Assembly (NCBI GenBank): GCA_014871385.1
Contig: CM026422.1
Location: forward strand, 23,429,014 to 23,493,013
Reading direction: 5' to 3'
From: Ceratodon purpureus
Lineage: Eukaryota > Streptophyta > Bryopsida > Pseudoditrichales > Ditrichaceae
DNA length: 64,000 bases
The notes beneath the pieces were generated by a model that did no database searches, was not told where the DNA came from, and saw only the letters and a program-made list of their open reading frames with translations. Shown here in pieces: positions 38,443-49,987 of the stretch. How positions within the stretch are numbered: position 1 is the stretch's first letter; every line of letters starts with the position of its first letter. The translations under genes were made by a program, and so were the position numbers.

Positions 38443-39359
38443 CCCCTAAAAATCCAGCCGTTTTTGGAAGCTCCAAGTTCCAAAACTGTCATTTTTGACC
38501 GCTTTGTGAGAATGACGGTTTGGATCAGTTTTTTTTCTTTTTTTAGACATCATACCGTAAGATCTTGTACTTTACTCTCTTTAGAAGTACTGATGAAATT
38601 TTCAACCGTTGGATGTTTACCATTTGTGAGATTATAATGTTCAAAGTTGCAGCAAAAGTTTTTTTGGGTATAAACCGAACGACATAGGGTAAATGGTGAA
38701 AATTGGGACTTGATGTTCATTATCTCAAACATTTTGCTCATATTTTTTTCCATGTAGGTAATCAAGTTGGGTACCTGCATGCAAAATTTTAGAGACTTAT
38801 TACTTTTTTAGAACCTTCATAAAAATTATTTTCTAGAAGCGGGTCTAAAAACGTTGATATCGTAAAACATGTATGACGTTATGTATACTTGGTTTTAGAA
38901 AAATCTAAACAGTGGTAAGGTGCCTTTAAACATTTTTTATTTTTGGGCGAAATTATTTTTGAAAATTTTCCAAATCTCAAATTTTGACGAATTTTGAAAG
39001 AAATAATTCAAAAATTTGAAGCTTGTCTTTGTAATTTTGGGAGGCTGCCCTTGTAAATTTGGTTTATTTTTTGACTTGGGTCTCTTTGGAATTTGAGTGG
39101 TGGTTTGGTTATGAAAATATTTCACGAATTTGTTTTTGAAAAAAGCCTAATTTTAAGCTGCCCGTTTTGGACTTGAAACCTAAAATTTCTAGATGAAGGT
39201 CTTAAAATTGGAATTTGGCTTTGAAAATTTTACCACATACACTTTGCAGTATAGGGAGCATCCAGTAAAAATCTTAGGCAAAAATATGAATTTTAACCCC
39301 TTCATCTTGGCTGCCCAAAACAGCAAAAACCCATTTCGGCTAACCTGGATTTTTAGGGG
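38443..39359 (+). mobile_element. TTAA-flanked non-coding element, subfamily A, copy A3
   Basis: 917 bp with 15-bp perfect inverted ends (CCCCTAAAAATCCAG), flanked by TTAA at 38439-38442 and 39360-39363. It is absent from the matching place in block 2 near 59062-59066, so it inserted after the duplication. It shares its interior with 14854-15789 and, inverted, with 3077-4005. Confidence 0.88.
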
Positions 39360-39363
39360 TTAA

Positions 39364-39904
39364 AGTCTCCACCTACAGTAATAAACCATGAATGGCCGCT
39401 CTAGCAATTGCATCAACTATTACGGTACCGTAGCACCATAGCTTCTTTGTTACTCACCAAAATGTCATTTTAACCTTTTTAAAAAATAAGCATGTCTTTT
39501 GAAAAATAAATTTTCAAAACTTTTGTGTTGAGAAAATACTAGAAGCTGCCTCAAATGGCTTAGAAATAGCTAAGTATCACTCAAAATATTTTATTATTTT
39601 TTAGATTTTTTATGTTAATAATGTTTTAGGTTTTTGTTTCTTTTTGAAGAAATATTTTATAAAGAATAAGACATGGTTACTACGATACATTTTAGTCCAT
39701 TGTATTGTCATCTTCTAAAGTTACATGTCAAGAGTTTGATATAATAGGATCTTGAATCATCCTTGAATCATCCTTGCATTATCTTGAAACCTCCAAATAA
39801 TTTTGAAGTGGGTTTTTGAGATTTTAGATAGCCTTCAATGTAAAGTTTGATTGGGAAATTTAGAAAAAAATTATTAAGATGTCAGAAGGTTTTAGCTTTG
39901 CGGA
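39364..39904. other. Spacer left of the retrotransposon
   Basis: The first 55 bp still belong to the duplication block (matching about 59067-59135). The remainder is AT-rich, without genes, and appears to be the left part of an older repeat into which the copia element inserted (it continues at 45253). Confidence 0.45.
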
Positions 39905-40151
39905 TGTTGAAATATCACTATTATCTGTAACTATTCTGAATTAGTAAAGTTCTTTCTCCACAGTGACAGCTGTCCACCGTGGAGCAGTTTCCACAGAGTA
40001 TAGAAAGAAGTTCTTCGGCTCTTCTTTCTCACTCTTTTCCCAGATGATTATTGTGTGAAGCTGATGCTTCTTGCTCTTGCGATGTTCTTGCTTGCAACTA
40101 CATTCATGTGATTCTGTTTGAATAAGATTTTATTTTTGTAGTTTCTCAACA
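39905..40151 (+). repeat. 5' LTR of the copia element
   Basis: 247 bp, TGTTGAAATATC to TTTCTCAACA. It differs from the 3' LTR at one position (gatgattattg here, gatgatttttg there). It should carry the promoter of the element. Confidence 0.97.
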
Positions 40152-40152
40152 C

Positions 40153-40164
40153 GTTATCAGCACG
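40153..40164 (+). other. Probable primer-binding site
   Basis: gttatcagcacg directly after the 5' LTR. TTATCAGCACG-type sequences at this place are usual in plant copia elements and are thought to pair with an internal part of initiator tRNA-Met; pairing was not tested. Confidence 0.6.
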
Positions 40165-40176
40165 CTCATTGATTAA

Positions 40177-40350
40177 AGACAGAGAGCTTAAGAATCGATT
40201 ACAGACAGAGAGCTTAAGATCGATTACAGACAGAGAGCTTAAGATTGTTTACAGACAGAGAGCTTAAGATTATTTACAGACAGAGAGCTCACGATTGATT
40301 ACAGACACAGAGCTCACGATTGATCACAAACACAGAGAGCTCAATATCGA
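40177..40350 (+). repeat. 25-bp tandem repeats in the retrotransposon leader
   Basis: Six to seven copies of a unit like acagagagcttaagatcgat plus tacag, most spaced exactly 25 bp apart (starts of gagagctt at 40208, 40233, 40258, 40283). They fill the untranslated leader between primer site and gag. Confidence 0.85.
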
Positions 40351-40674
40351 CACACAGAGAGAAACGAGTTAATTTGAGCTGAGAGTATCTTAAGCTGACA
40401 GTAACCTTACGTTAATAGTTCAATTGAGTTTTTCGAAAACTGAGAGTTACGTTAACGCTGATCTTGAACTGAAACGTTAATGCTAATCTTGAACTGAGAT
40501 TTCGAAAATTGACAGATGCTAATCCTGAGCTTTCGTGAACTCTGAGTTTCGATACATGTTCATGCAGATTTTAAGCTTTCGAGAACAGAGGGTTTGAGAG
40601 CTATTACGGTAACTTTGAATTAATAAACATCTGTTTTTCATTGCGTTATTATCACCGGTGGGAGGATCATCGAA

Positions 40675-43600
40675 ATGGTGCATCTTGCTCCTACACCGAT
40701 CGTGATGTCCACAGATAAGGGAAATCATGACAAACGATTGCAACCACTTATGTTCGAGTCCCTTGAGCAAGACGGCTCAAACTACATGTCGTGGAGCATC
40801 GACATGCGTACTCACCTGCGATGTGAAGACAAGGTTGACACAATACAACCCAAACCAGAAAAAGACGTACCAGACACGGACAAATGCTATACCGTCATAT
40901 TCCTTCGTCGTCACATCGATCCTACACTGCGACAACAGTACATCCAGGAGGACGATCCTGTCAAACTCTGGAAGGCGCTGGAAGCAAGATTCAAACATGA
41001 AGAGACGATTTTTCTTCCACAGGCTCGCAGTGATTGGACTCACATTCGGGTTCTAGATTTTCCTAACCTCATTTCATTTAATGCTGAGCTTCATAGAATT
41101 GCATCGCAGCTTAAAATGTGTGGATATCCTGTCAAAGATACTGAACTCATTGATAAAACCTTATCGACATTCCCCCCGGCTCAAGCAATATTAGCTCAAC
41201 AATACCGTAACATGAAATTTAAAACACATGGTGAATTAATGTCATACCGTCTTTTAGCAGAAAGGCAACAGGTACTAATGCTCAAAAATGCAGAAGCAAG
41301 ACCTGCACGAGAGGTGCATACCGCAAAGGTACTAGAGTCGTCTACAGGTCCATCTTCGAAGAAATCAAATTCCACAGGCAGCAAAGAGGCACATTCGACA
41401 GAGATACCCAAGAGAAAGCCGAAATCGAAATGGACTGCCAGACGAGACTCCAACAGGCCGAACACAAAACCAAGGTACGATAACAGTACTCAAAAGGATA
41501 AGAAAAAATCTGATACAAAAGATGGAACATGTCACAAATGTGGCAGGGCCGGTCACTATGCTCGTGAATGTCATGCCTCAGCTCATATGGTTTCAATATA
41601 CTCTGAACTTCAAAAGTACAGAGGCAAGAGTCAAGGTCGGGAAGTTCACACAATGGATGCTCCCTCCTTTGACTCGGATGAACCAGATATTGAGAACTAC
41701 ATGGTTGACACTCACAAGCATGGAGATACGATACTGCTTGACAGTGGCTCTACTCACACCATATTAACAAAAGGTTATATGTTTAATTTAAAAACACGAA
41801 ATGAACCATGGAAACAATGCGAAATTTTAACAGTAACGGGTAAAAGAAAATTTCAGTTCATCGAAGGACAGGCAGATATCATGCTGCCTGGAGGATCTCG
41901 AATCCATTGCGAAAAGGCAATGTATGCTCCAGAGGCACCTCGCAGCCTGATCAGCTACAGAGACCTCAGAGCAAATGGTATCCACGCACAAACTTGCGTC
42001 AAGGATAACCAAGAAGCACTCCAGCTTCGGAAGGGACAACTGGTGATTGCTACAATCAATGCCAGTCCTTCAGGCTTATACGAATTGCCTACAGTTTCTC
42101 CACATAGGGAAACTGCAAGATTAGAGAACATCTCTGAATCTTTCTCAAGTGTGGTTTGTAATGCCAACATATGGCATCATCGCCTAGGGCATCCTGGAAC
42201 CACCATGATGAGACGGCAAATTCCGAAAACTATCAACCATGGTCTCAGTACCAGGGAGGCAGAAAAAGTCGCTCAATGCGAAGCCTGCATAGCAGGCAAG
42301 CTGGTACGCCAGGCATCGAAGTGGAAGCTACCCACAGAAATGCCTCCACCCTTGCACCGACTGTATGGAGATTGGTGTGGTCCGATAACTCCACCTTCAC
42401 ATTTATTTAAATATTTCTTCGTGCTTGTCGATGCCTCTGGGCAACATGCCGAAGTCTCCCTGTTAACCACCAGAAACATGGTGTTCCCGAAAACGTTAGC
42501 AATGCTCATCAGGTTCAGAAACCATTTTCCAGATTATCCAGTAAAATATCTTCGCATGGACAATGCTTTAGAATTTAAGTCAGCTACCTTTGAAGATTAT
42601 TGTGTAGCCACAGGAATTACCTTAACATATTCTGCTCCATATGAGCACGCTCAAAATGGATTAGCCGAAGCTTACATCAAAAAGATTCAGCTGATTGTTC
42701 GACCTATGCTACTGCATGGAAAACTACCTGCACAGTATTGGGGTCATGCGGTACTTCATGCAGCGACGCTGCTCCGCTACAGACCCACACTACTGAACGA
42801 TAGAACCCCAATGGAATTCGTGACAGGTTCAGTTCCCAGTATATCTCACCTGCGAGTATTTGGATGCGAGGTATGGATACCTGCTCCAGAACCAAACATT
42901 AAAACCATTTCAGCCCATCGAATTAAAGCCATATACTTAGGCTTCGATTCACCAAGTATTATCAGATACAAACTCCCAGGTCGGGATGATGTACTCAAAG
43001 CACGATTTCAAAACTGCAGGTTTCTTGAGGATCGATTCCCAGAAACCACCAATCATCCACAATCAGTAACATTTCGGGACCAACAGACATTAACATTGAA
43101 CCCAGATCCGAGAACAGCTTTGACAGATTCTGAGGTTCGCAAGTTATTAAACCTCAACGAATTAGCAACCAAGTTACCAGATGGGTTCAGTTCCTCTCCA
43201 AGGATTATAAGAAGCCCGGTTCCTGGTTCAGGAAATCCTCCTGTTCCTAAAAAGTCCAAACGAATAACCATGCAGACTGAGAAAACTGAAAATATAGAAA
43301 TACCAGACCCAAAATCTCTAGAACAAGCCAAAAATAGCTCTGATTGGCCTCAATGGAAATCAGCTCTAGAACGGGAATACAATTCACTAAAAGAGAGAAA
43401 AGTGTTTGGAGAATTCACAAACGACTTAGAATACAAACCTATTGGTTATAAATTAATCTTCACTAAAAAGAGAAATGAAATAGGACAAGTAATAAGATAC
43501 AAAGTGAGATTAGTAGCACAAGGCCAGAATCAAAAACCTGGAATTGACTTCACTGAGACTTACTCTCCAGTCATGGATAGTATCTCTTTTAGATTTATTA

Positions 43601-44915
43601 TATCCATGGCAGTCCAACTGGGACTCAAACTACGTCTTATGGATGTAGTCACTGCTTACTTATATGGAGATTTAGATGTGGACCTATATCTCAAACCTCC
43701 ACCTGATTTCTATCCTGAAACCCAAATCCCCAAAACTGGAAAACACACGGGATTACTGATCAGAAAAGCTCTATATGGATTAAAGCAATCTGGAAGAGCT
43801 TGGTACTCCCATTTGAGAGTATATTTAATCTCCATTGGCTTCACAGTTGATCAAGCACTCCCATGTGTGTTTGTGTTAACAAAGTCACAAGAATTCATCA
43901 TACTTGCAGTATATGTTGACGACATTAACCTGCTAGGAACCCCTGATCTGTGTGCTCAAATTGAGAAACAGTTGACTACAAAATTCGAAATGAAAGTCCT
44001 AGGTCCTACGACGTACTGCCTTGGATTGCAAATCCACCGATTCTCAAATGGACATATTTTTGTTCATCAACAAACATACACACGAAAATTACTTAAAATG
44101 TTCAACATGGATCAGGCTAACCCACTTACTTCACCGATGGTAGGAAAGAGCAAAATTTTAGATGATCCTTATGAACCTACGAGAGATGATGAACCTGAGG
44201 AGAATAGAACTCAGTATCAAGCTGCCATAGGTGCCTTGTTATATTTGGCCACAAATACTCGGCCAGATATTTCTTTTTCCGTGAGCACTCTAGCTCGACA
44301 CAGTCAGAAACCATCAGCACGGCACTGGGCTGGAGTGAAACACTTACTTAGATACCTCAGGGGCACCGAAGATTTGGGACTGTATTTTCACAACCCGGAG
44401 CAAGCTATGATAGTAGGGTATGCAGACTCTGGTTTCAAGACAGATCCTATTCTAGGAAGATCACAGACAGGATATATTTTTCTACGAGCTGGTGCACCCA
44501 TAGCATGGAAATCAACGAAGCAAACCACTGTTGCAACCTCAACAAATCATGCCGAGCTTTTAGCTTTTCACGAGGCTTGCAGAGAGTCTGTCTGGCTGCG
44601 AACCATGGAACGGACAGTGTTCGTAGCAGCAGGATTACCATATCAAGACCAACCAATTCGAATCTATGAAGACAATGCCGCATGTCTCGTTCAAGTGGCT
44701 TCAGGATATATTAAGGCAGACAGAACAAAGTGCATATCAGCCCTCATTTGTTTGGTTATACTCAGGAGTTGATCGAATCCAAGCAAGTCGAAGCAACCAA
44801 AGTCACATCGGCAGACAACCTTGCAGATTTACTCACAAAAGCACTTCCACCGCATCAACATAGAAAATTAGTGCATGCAGCAGGCATGCGCCTGTTATCA
44901 GAAATTACATCATAG
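40675..44915 (+). CDS. copia gag-pol polyprotein with one frameshift
   Basis: The main frame runs 40675-44772 (1365 codons). Gag ends with a zinc knuckle CHKCGRAGHYAREC (from residue 286). Protease: DSGST at 356. Integrase: HHRLGH at about 501 with its Cys pair, then Asp566, Asp629 and Glu665, giving the D-D-35-E spacing. Reverse transcriptase: KVRLVAQG, LKQSGRAWY and YVDD at 1080. RNase H: YADSGF, TNHAELLA, YEDNAA. After the codons for RTK at about 44730 two extra bases (or one missing base) shift the frame; the expected tail with HISPHLFGYT continues in another frame to a stop at 44915. The lost tail is short, but the conserved HI...H end of RNase H is affected, so this copy may be defective or may use frameshifting. 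Confidence 0.95.
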
Positions 44916-44992
44916 TTTAAATTCGAGTATAGATCCTATTCCACTCTTTTTCCCTCATTTCTCAGAGGTTTTTAACGAGGGAATACGGCCTT

Positions 44993-45005
44993 ACTCGGGA
45001 GGGAG
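44993..45005 (+). other. Polypurine tract
   Basis: cgggagggag immediately before the 3' LTR; the expected primer for plus-strand synthesis. Confidence 0.7.
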
Positions 45006-45252
45006 TGTTGAAATATCACTATTATCTGTAACTATTCTGAATTAGTAAAGTTCTTTCTCCACAGTGACAGCTGTCCACCGTGGAGCAGTTTCCACAGAGT
45101 ATAGAAAGAAGTTCTTCGGCTCTTCTTTCTCACTCTTTTCCCAGATGATTTTTGTGTGAAGCTGATGCTTCTTGCTCTTGCGATGTTCTTGCTTGCAACT
45201 ACATTCATGTGATTCTGTTTGAATAAGATTTTATTTTTGTAGTTTCTCAACA
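45006..45252 (+). repeat. 3' LTR of the copia element
   Basis: 247 bp, one mismatch with the 5' LTR, followed by the target duplication GCGGA. Confidence 0.97.
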
Positions 45253-47695
45253 GCGGAAATAAAATATTTTGTTCACACCAAATCTATAGAAAAAAGGTCT
45301 TGTCGCTGAATGTTGTTTTTGACTTGAAAGCCAAATAGCTCTGTAAATTTTGCTACACCCTTCTTATACCTTTTCAAATTAGTATGATGACATTTGAGAT
45401 TGTCAAAAAAAATCTTAGTTTGTAGTACAAACTTTTTATTCAATGAGGAGTTGAAGTTTTAACACCTATATTTATCAACACACAGTTTATTTTGGCTTAT
45501 AGAGTCTTTAATCTTGATTCTTTTAATACTTCAAGAACAGATGCACAAACCTTTGTTTTAACGTTGTGATTTTAATTTTTGACAAACTCAATTTACATAA
45601 AAAGTAAAATGAGTATTAGTAATGGTAGAAATCCATGATCCTTTCACAATCTTTATCTCAATACTACACACTTTTGCTACCTCTAGAATTTAATGAACAA
45701 GAAACTAACATCATGTATAACGTATTAGTATGTAATTAAGACCTTGTATAGTGCAAATTATTTTTACCACTAATAGATGTTAAGACTATCTAATCTACTT
45801 GGATAGGATAGAAAAAATGATTTTTGAAATTTTAAGATTTCATGAAATATTAATCTATGCAATTGAATTTAATTATAAAGATTCATGCATGATCTTTTGA
45901 TAGTCTTAAGCAAGATTCTATGTCTAGAAATGCAAAGGTTTTATTGTTTTGGTCCTTTCATTTTGTACTTAACAAATGACATTTTTCAATGTACTATTTG
46001 ATTAGAAATAGTTAAAGAGTTTTAGAGGCAAGAAGCTAACGCGTTACAATTGGAATTTATTAGAGGGGCTTAATCCTCAAAAAGCCATTGTCCTAGAATG
46101 GACATTTGAAATTTTGGGCAGATTCCTACAATGTCAAATTTGGATGTGAGTTTTTGAAAGTACTTTGAAGACAAGGAGAATTGCAAGAGCTTTGAAGGAA
46201 TATAATTATTTTTTGCACTAGACATTGGAAATGATATTTATAGTGCCCGAAGCGATTTTTACTACTTCTTGGGCAACTCCTAAATTTTGATACACCCTTC
46301 AACTACCTTTGAGATTTTTTATGCAAGTGACTAAGATGATTGGCTTTGAGATTATCAAAAAATTATCTTAAATTGTAGAAGATTTTTATTCTATAAGGAG
46401 CCAAAGTTTTCTCATCTTTTTTGGTCAAGCAAAAAAACTTTTTCTTTATCGTATAAAAAATAGAGATTTTTTTCTCCTCTTTTTTTCTACTTCAAGAATA
46501 GATATAAACCTTTATTTTGACCGTATGGATTTATATTTTTAAAAAATATGGTTTATCAAAAAAATAGATTGAATATTACCAATAACATGAACATGTGTTC
46601 CTTATATAGCTTTTTCCACAATGCTACACCTTTTTTTATCTTAAAAAACAAATTTTCTAAATTTTATAAAGGAAAAATGGAGTCCTTTTTGTAACTTGCC
46701 CAAAATAGTGAATAGACTTTGATCTTTTGTAGAATGAACATTTTGTTCTAAAAGATTTTTTAAATTTAAATTTATTTTTTTGGAAATCTCAAAGATGACG
46801 ACATTAAGTATTTATAGGAAAAGATCAAAGGTAACAAATGTATTTAGCATGGCTTCTCAAATTACCCATCAAACACAAAAATCCACTGAGAACCATAACT
46901 AATTTTTTAAATGTTTAATTGAAAAGAAAAAATATCCCCTCAAGCTTCTTCCTTTAGTGATTAAGGTTCTATTACATAATTATATTTTGAATCTATATGA
47001 ATTTTCTACAATCTGATATTGAAGTTTTTGAATTATAATCTACAAACTCATATCTTATTGACACAAATTTTAAAGAGCCTACATAACTTAATTTCTTTGA
47101 AATCTCTAAAATATCCAACAAAGAAGAATAAATAGTTAGTAAATACAACGATAAAATTTAGATTATAATCTAAAATGTAATGCTTCTTATGTGTCTTCTT
47201 TTATAGAGTTTTCAAACTATTGATTATATCTTCTCCAATTTGCAGGCTTTGAAGTCAATTTAAACCTCTACCTCATTTGCTTAACTTACCTTACAAAGTG
47301 TTGAACTAATATCAATACATAGACTCTAACGAAGAAGTACCTATCTTGGGAGAAGTACTTATCTTGGAATAAGCAAATTCTCACATTGATAAACAAGACA
47401 TTGTCTTAAAAATGACTTGCACTTGTTAGCATTTGAAAATGGAGTTTAATCCAAGTAAATCTATAATGTTTGAAATTGATATGAATAAATTACAAATTGT
47501 TAAACCAACAAATGAATGAGGCAAAAATGTCGAAAGTAGCCTAACATCCAAAGTGGACATGGTGATCTCATTCATCCAACAATCAATAATCAAGATTGAA
47601 GGTTCTGGAGAAACAGAATTAGGTTCCATCACAACCATTTAAGAGTGAATAATAGGAATCACATCACCCCAACCTACAGAATACGTACTTCTACC
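45253..47695. other. AT-rich repeat remnants right of the retrotransposon
   Basis: No genes. 45350-45680 and 46300-46660 are diverged direct copies (shared 'aatcttagtttgtag/..cttaaattgtag', 'cttcaagaa.agat', 'tgctacac'). At 46070 a TTAA is followed by a start similar to subfamily B (tcctcaaaaagccattgtcctagaatgg), so a decayed B element begins at 46074; its right end is unclear. Related AT-rich sequence occurs at 57050-57310 and 62520-62830. Confidence 0.5.
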
Positions 47696-47699
47696 TTAA

Positions 47700-48617
47700 C
47701 CCCTAAAGGACCATTGTCCTAGAATGGGCTATTTTAGAATTCAGGCATGTACCTGTGACTTCAATTGGAGTCAAGATTTTTTGAAACTTTTTGTGAATGT
47801 AGGCCATAAGAAGAACTTTGAGAGATTTTTTATTTATTTATTTATTTTTTTTTTCGATTGGACATTTATAAAAATATTTATGGTACCCAAAGTGGAAAAA
47901 GCTGTTCAATGGGCAATTCGGGCAACCATGTTAAATACATCAAGTACCTCTGAAAATATTTCTATAAATACTTAATGATGTCAGCTTTGAAGTTTCCAAA
48001 AAAAAAAACGACTCTGAGTGCATAATGTTCACTCCACAAAATATCAAAATTTTCTCACCGTTTTGGGCAGTGAACTAAAAAACTTCTTCTTTCCTTCATA
48101 AAAGTTAGAAAAAATATTATTTTAGGTTTTTCCTTTTTTTCAGTGAAAATATGGACATCAATCTTTACTTTGACTGTTTGGATTGGGACTTTATTGAATA
48201 ATGGAATTTCTAGGAAAGAAATAAGATTTAGCATTCTTATATATTCAACTTAATAAAAATATTCTTTTCAACATGCTACACTTGACTTTTTGGTGTAATT
48301 GTTTTTATAAAATTACCTAACTTAGTCTTCTTTGACATGGACCAAAATCCCCAAAATCCATAATGCAAAAAACCTAAGAAAACAAAAGTTAGAGAGTGTC
48401 AACCTAATCAAAACTCTTGTCAAAAAAATTTGTTTTTTAATTTCAATTGCTATAATCTTCTAATATCTACGACCGATTATATTGAATTTTTTTGAGCTGT
48501 CTATCACAATAATCTAGTTGAAGATCTTACAGTTAGAATTGCATTCAAGCTTTTTTGCATTGGAAATGGCAGTTTTGGAGCGTTTTTTGGTAAAACATAT
48601 TCAAGGAACTTTAAGGG
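47700..48617 (+). mobile_element. TTAA-flanked non-coding element, subfamily B, copy B3
   Basis: 918 bp between TTAA at 47696-47699 and 48618-48621, ends CCCCTAAAGGACC and ACTTTAAGGG. The first 60 bp closely match 11041-11100 and 46074-46130. An 83-codon ORF (47724-47975) is not shared with other copies. Confidence 0.82.
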
Positions 48618-48621
48618 TTAA

Positions 48622-49233
48622 TGGAAAGCAATTCCAAGATAAATCTGCCTGCTCCAATTTGCAGAGTTAAGCTTATTGTGACTCTTCATTGAAGTTTGTA
48701 TTTGTGGAACAAAGCATCCTTAGTTCAATCCTATTTTTTCCTTTTTATAAATCTCTCATAAAGAATCCACAAGACAGGACCAGGCCAAGCGATGCCTCTA
48801 ACAAGAAAACCATCCAACCAAGGACTACCTAAGCCTATATTGAAAGTACAAATCTGACCAACTGAGACTTCTCAATACGGTACACAACACACATTTCACA
48901 ATGCAGACAATGCCGACTTGTTTCGATGAAATACACACATGACCTCCCACTTGGTTAAAAAATAAAAAACAAAAAATCAATAAAAATTAAAAACACACAT
49001 ACCACAGCTCACACAAGAATCCATACAACGAGTTCTGAATGCAACACAGTTGAGCAAACATGCAAACTTTTCCAATTACAAGATGACTTCGGGTTACATG
49101 ATATATAACGACTGTTATACTAAGATTTTCGAAAGGATCCACAGCACAAAAGGAGGCTAATTTACAGCAGCTTTGAGCAGGCCACCCCACTTCATGGTGC
49201 AGCTCATCTAGTAGTGTACATTGAAGATCAGAG
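48622..49233. other. Intergenic
   Basis: No gene supported. On the minus strand at about 49160-49200 the frame reads ELHHEVGWPAQS; a related frame (LRHKVGWTPQS) occurs at about 29690-29740, so a short conserved coding or 3' UTR segment shared by the two duplication blocks is possible. Confidence 0.35.
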
Positions 49234-49647
49234 TCATAGCTTGAAAACATGAGAGGATGAATTGGAATAACCTCCGTCCCTGGCTTCTCTTCTGGAGCCC
49301 TTCTTCAGCTTGTGAGATGATGCCCTCCTTGTGAGTTTGAAGAAGCTTGGCTTAGGCTTGAGATGAGGACTCTCCGGACGACGACGGACCGAATGTACCG
49401 TAAGACGTCGCATGCTTGTCATACCATTGCAAGCCCCATCTGCAGAAGATGGACAGGGACAAACCATTTGGCCATCGTTATTGCAAAGCTTATGTACCAC
49501 ATGATGGCGTCGCCCTTCAGATTGATGACTTCTATCTTCCATATCCATAACCTCACACCATGGAAACCTCCTAAATCGGCCCTTGAAACTGTACACTTCC
49601 TGAGCAATTCTACCACAGTTCTGAACGATTCTTAAATCCTGTGTCAC
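49234..49647 (-). CDS. Hypothetical basic protein or terminal exon
   Basis: 137-codon open frame without an ATG at its beginning; it starts next to a possible splice acceptor (gtgacacag at about 49643), so it may be a 3' exon. The first in-frame ATGs are near 49545 (MDMEDRS). The C-terminal half is strongly basic (RRRPESPHLKPK, KLKKGSRREARDGG). It has no recognised family. It lies 340 bp downstream of the membrane-protein gene on the same strand. Composition looks coding, but evidence is thin. Confidence 0.3.
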   Translation of the reverse strand: MTQDLRIVQNCGRIAQEVYSFKGRFRRFPWCEVMDMEDRSHQSEGRRHHVVHKLCNNDGQMVCPCPSSADGACNGMTSMRRLTVHSVRRRPESPHLKPKPSFFKLTRRASSHKLKKGSRREARDGGYSNSSSHVFKL

Positions 49648-49987
49648 TGGGTAACTCTAACGTCCACTTCCATGGTGTTCAGTTACCCAGTTATGCAAAA
49701 TTCGATGTGATTTCTGTGGAGTCTGCTTTAATCTATCAAAGCAAATGGTAACCCTAAACCCTAGAACTCTGCTCCTAAACAAGTAAATTCAAGTCGTACA
49801 CTATCAGAAACCTCTGCAACAATTCTGTGACTCCCATGCGAATAACATCATCACCCATTTGGACGGTGATGAGAGAGATCTCAGAATTCAGAGGGATTTT
49901 CGTGGGAGACTCTATCACACTTTCAAAGCAAACGAAAAACCCTAAACGCTAAAAAAAAAACCTGCGTGAGAAAGGGATGTGCGTTTG

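Larger units (their letters stand above)
39905..45252 (+). mobile_element. Ty1/copia LTR retrotransposon, nearly complete
   Basis: 5348 bp, flanked by a 5-bp target duplication GCGGA (39900-39904, 45253-45257). The 247-bp LTRs begin TGTTG and end CAACA and differ at one base. Order is LTR, primer site, 25-bp tandem repeats, one gag-pol frame in the order Gag, protease, integrase, RT, RNase H (copia order), polypurine tract, LTR. A single frameshift breaks the end of RNase H. Everything else is open, so this is a young insertion. Confidence 0.98.
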
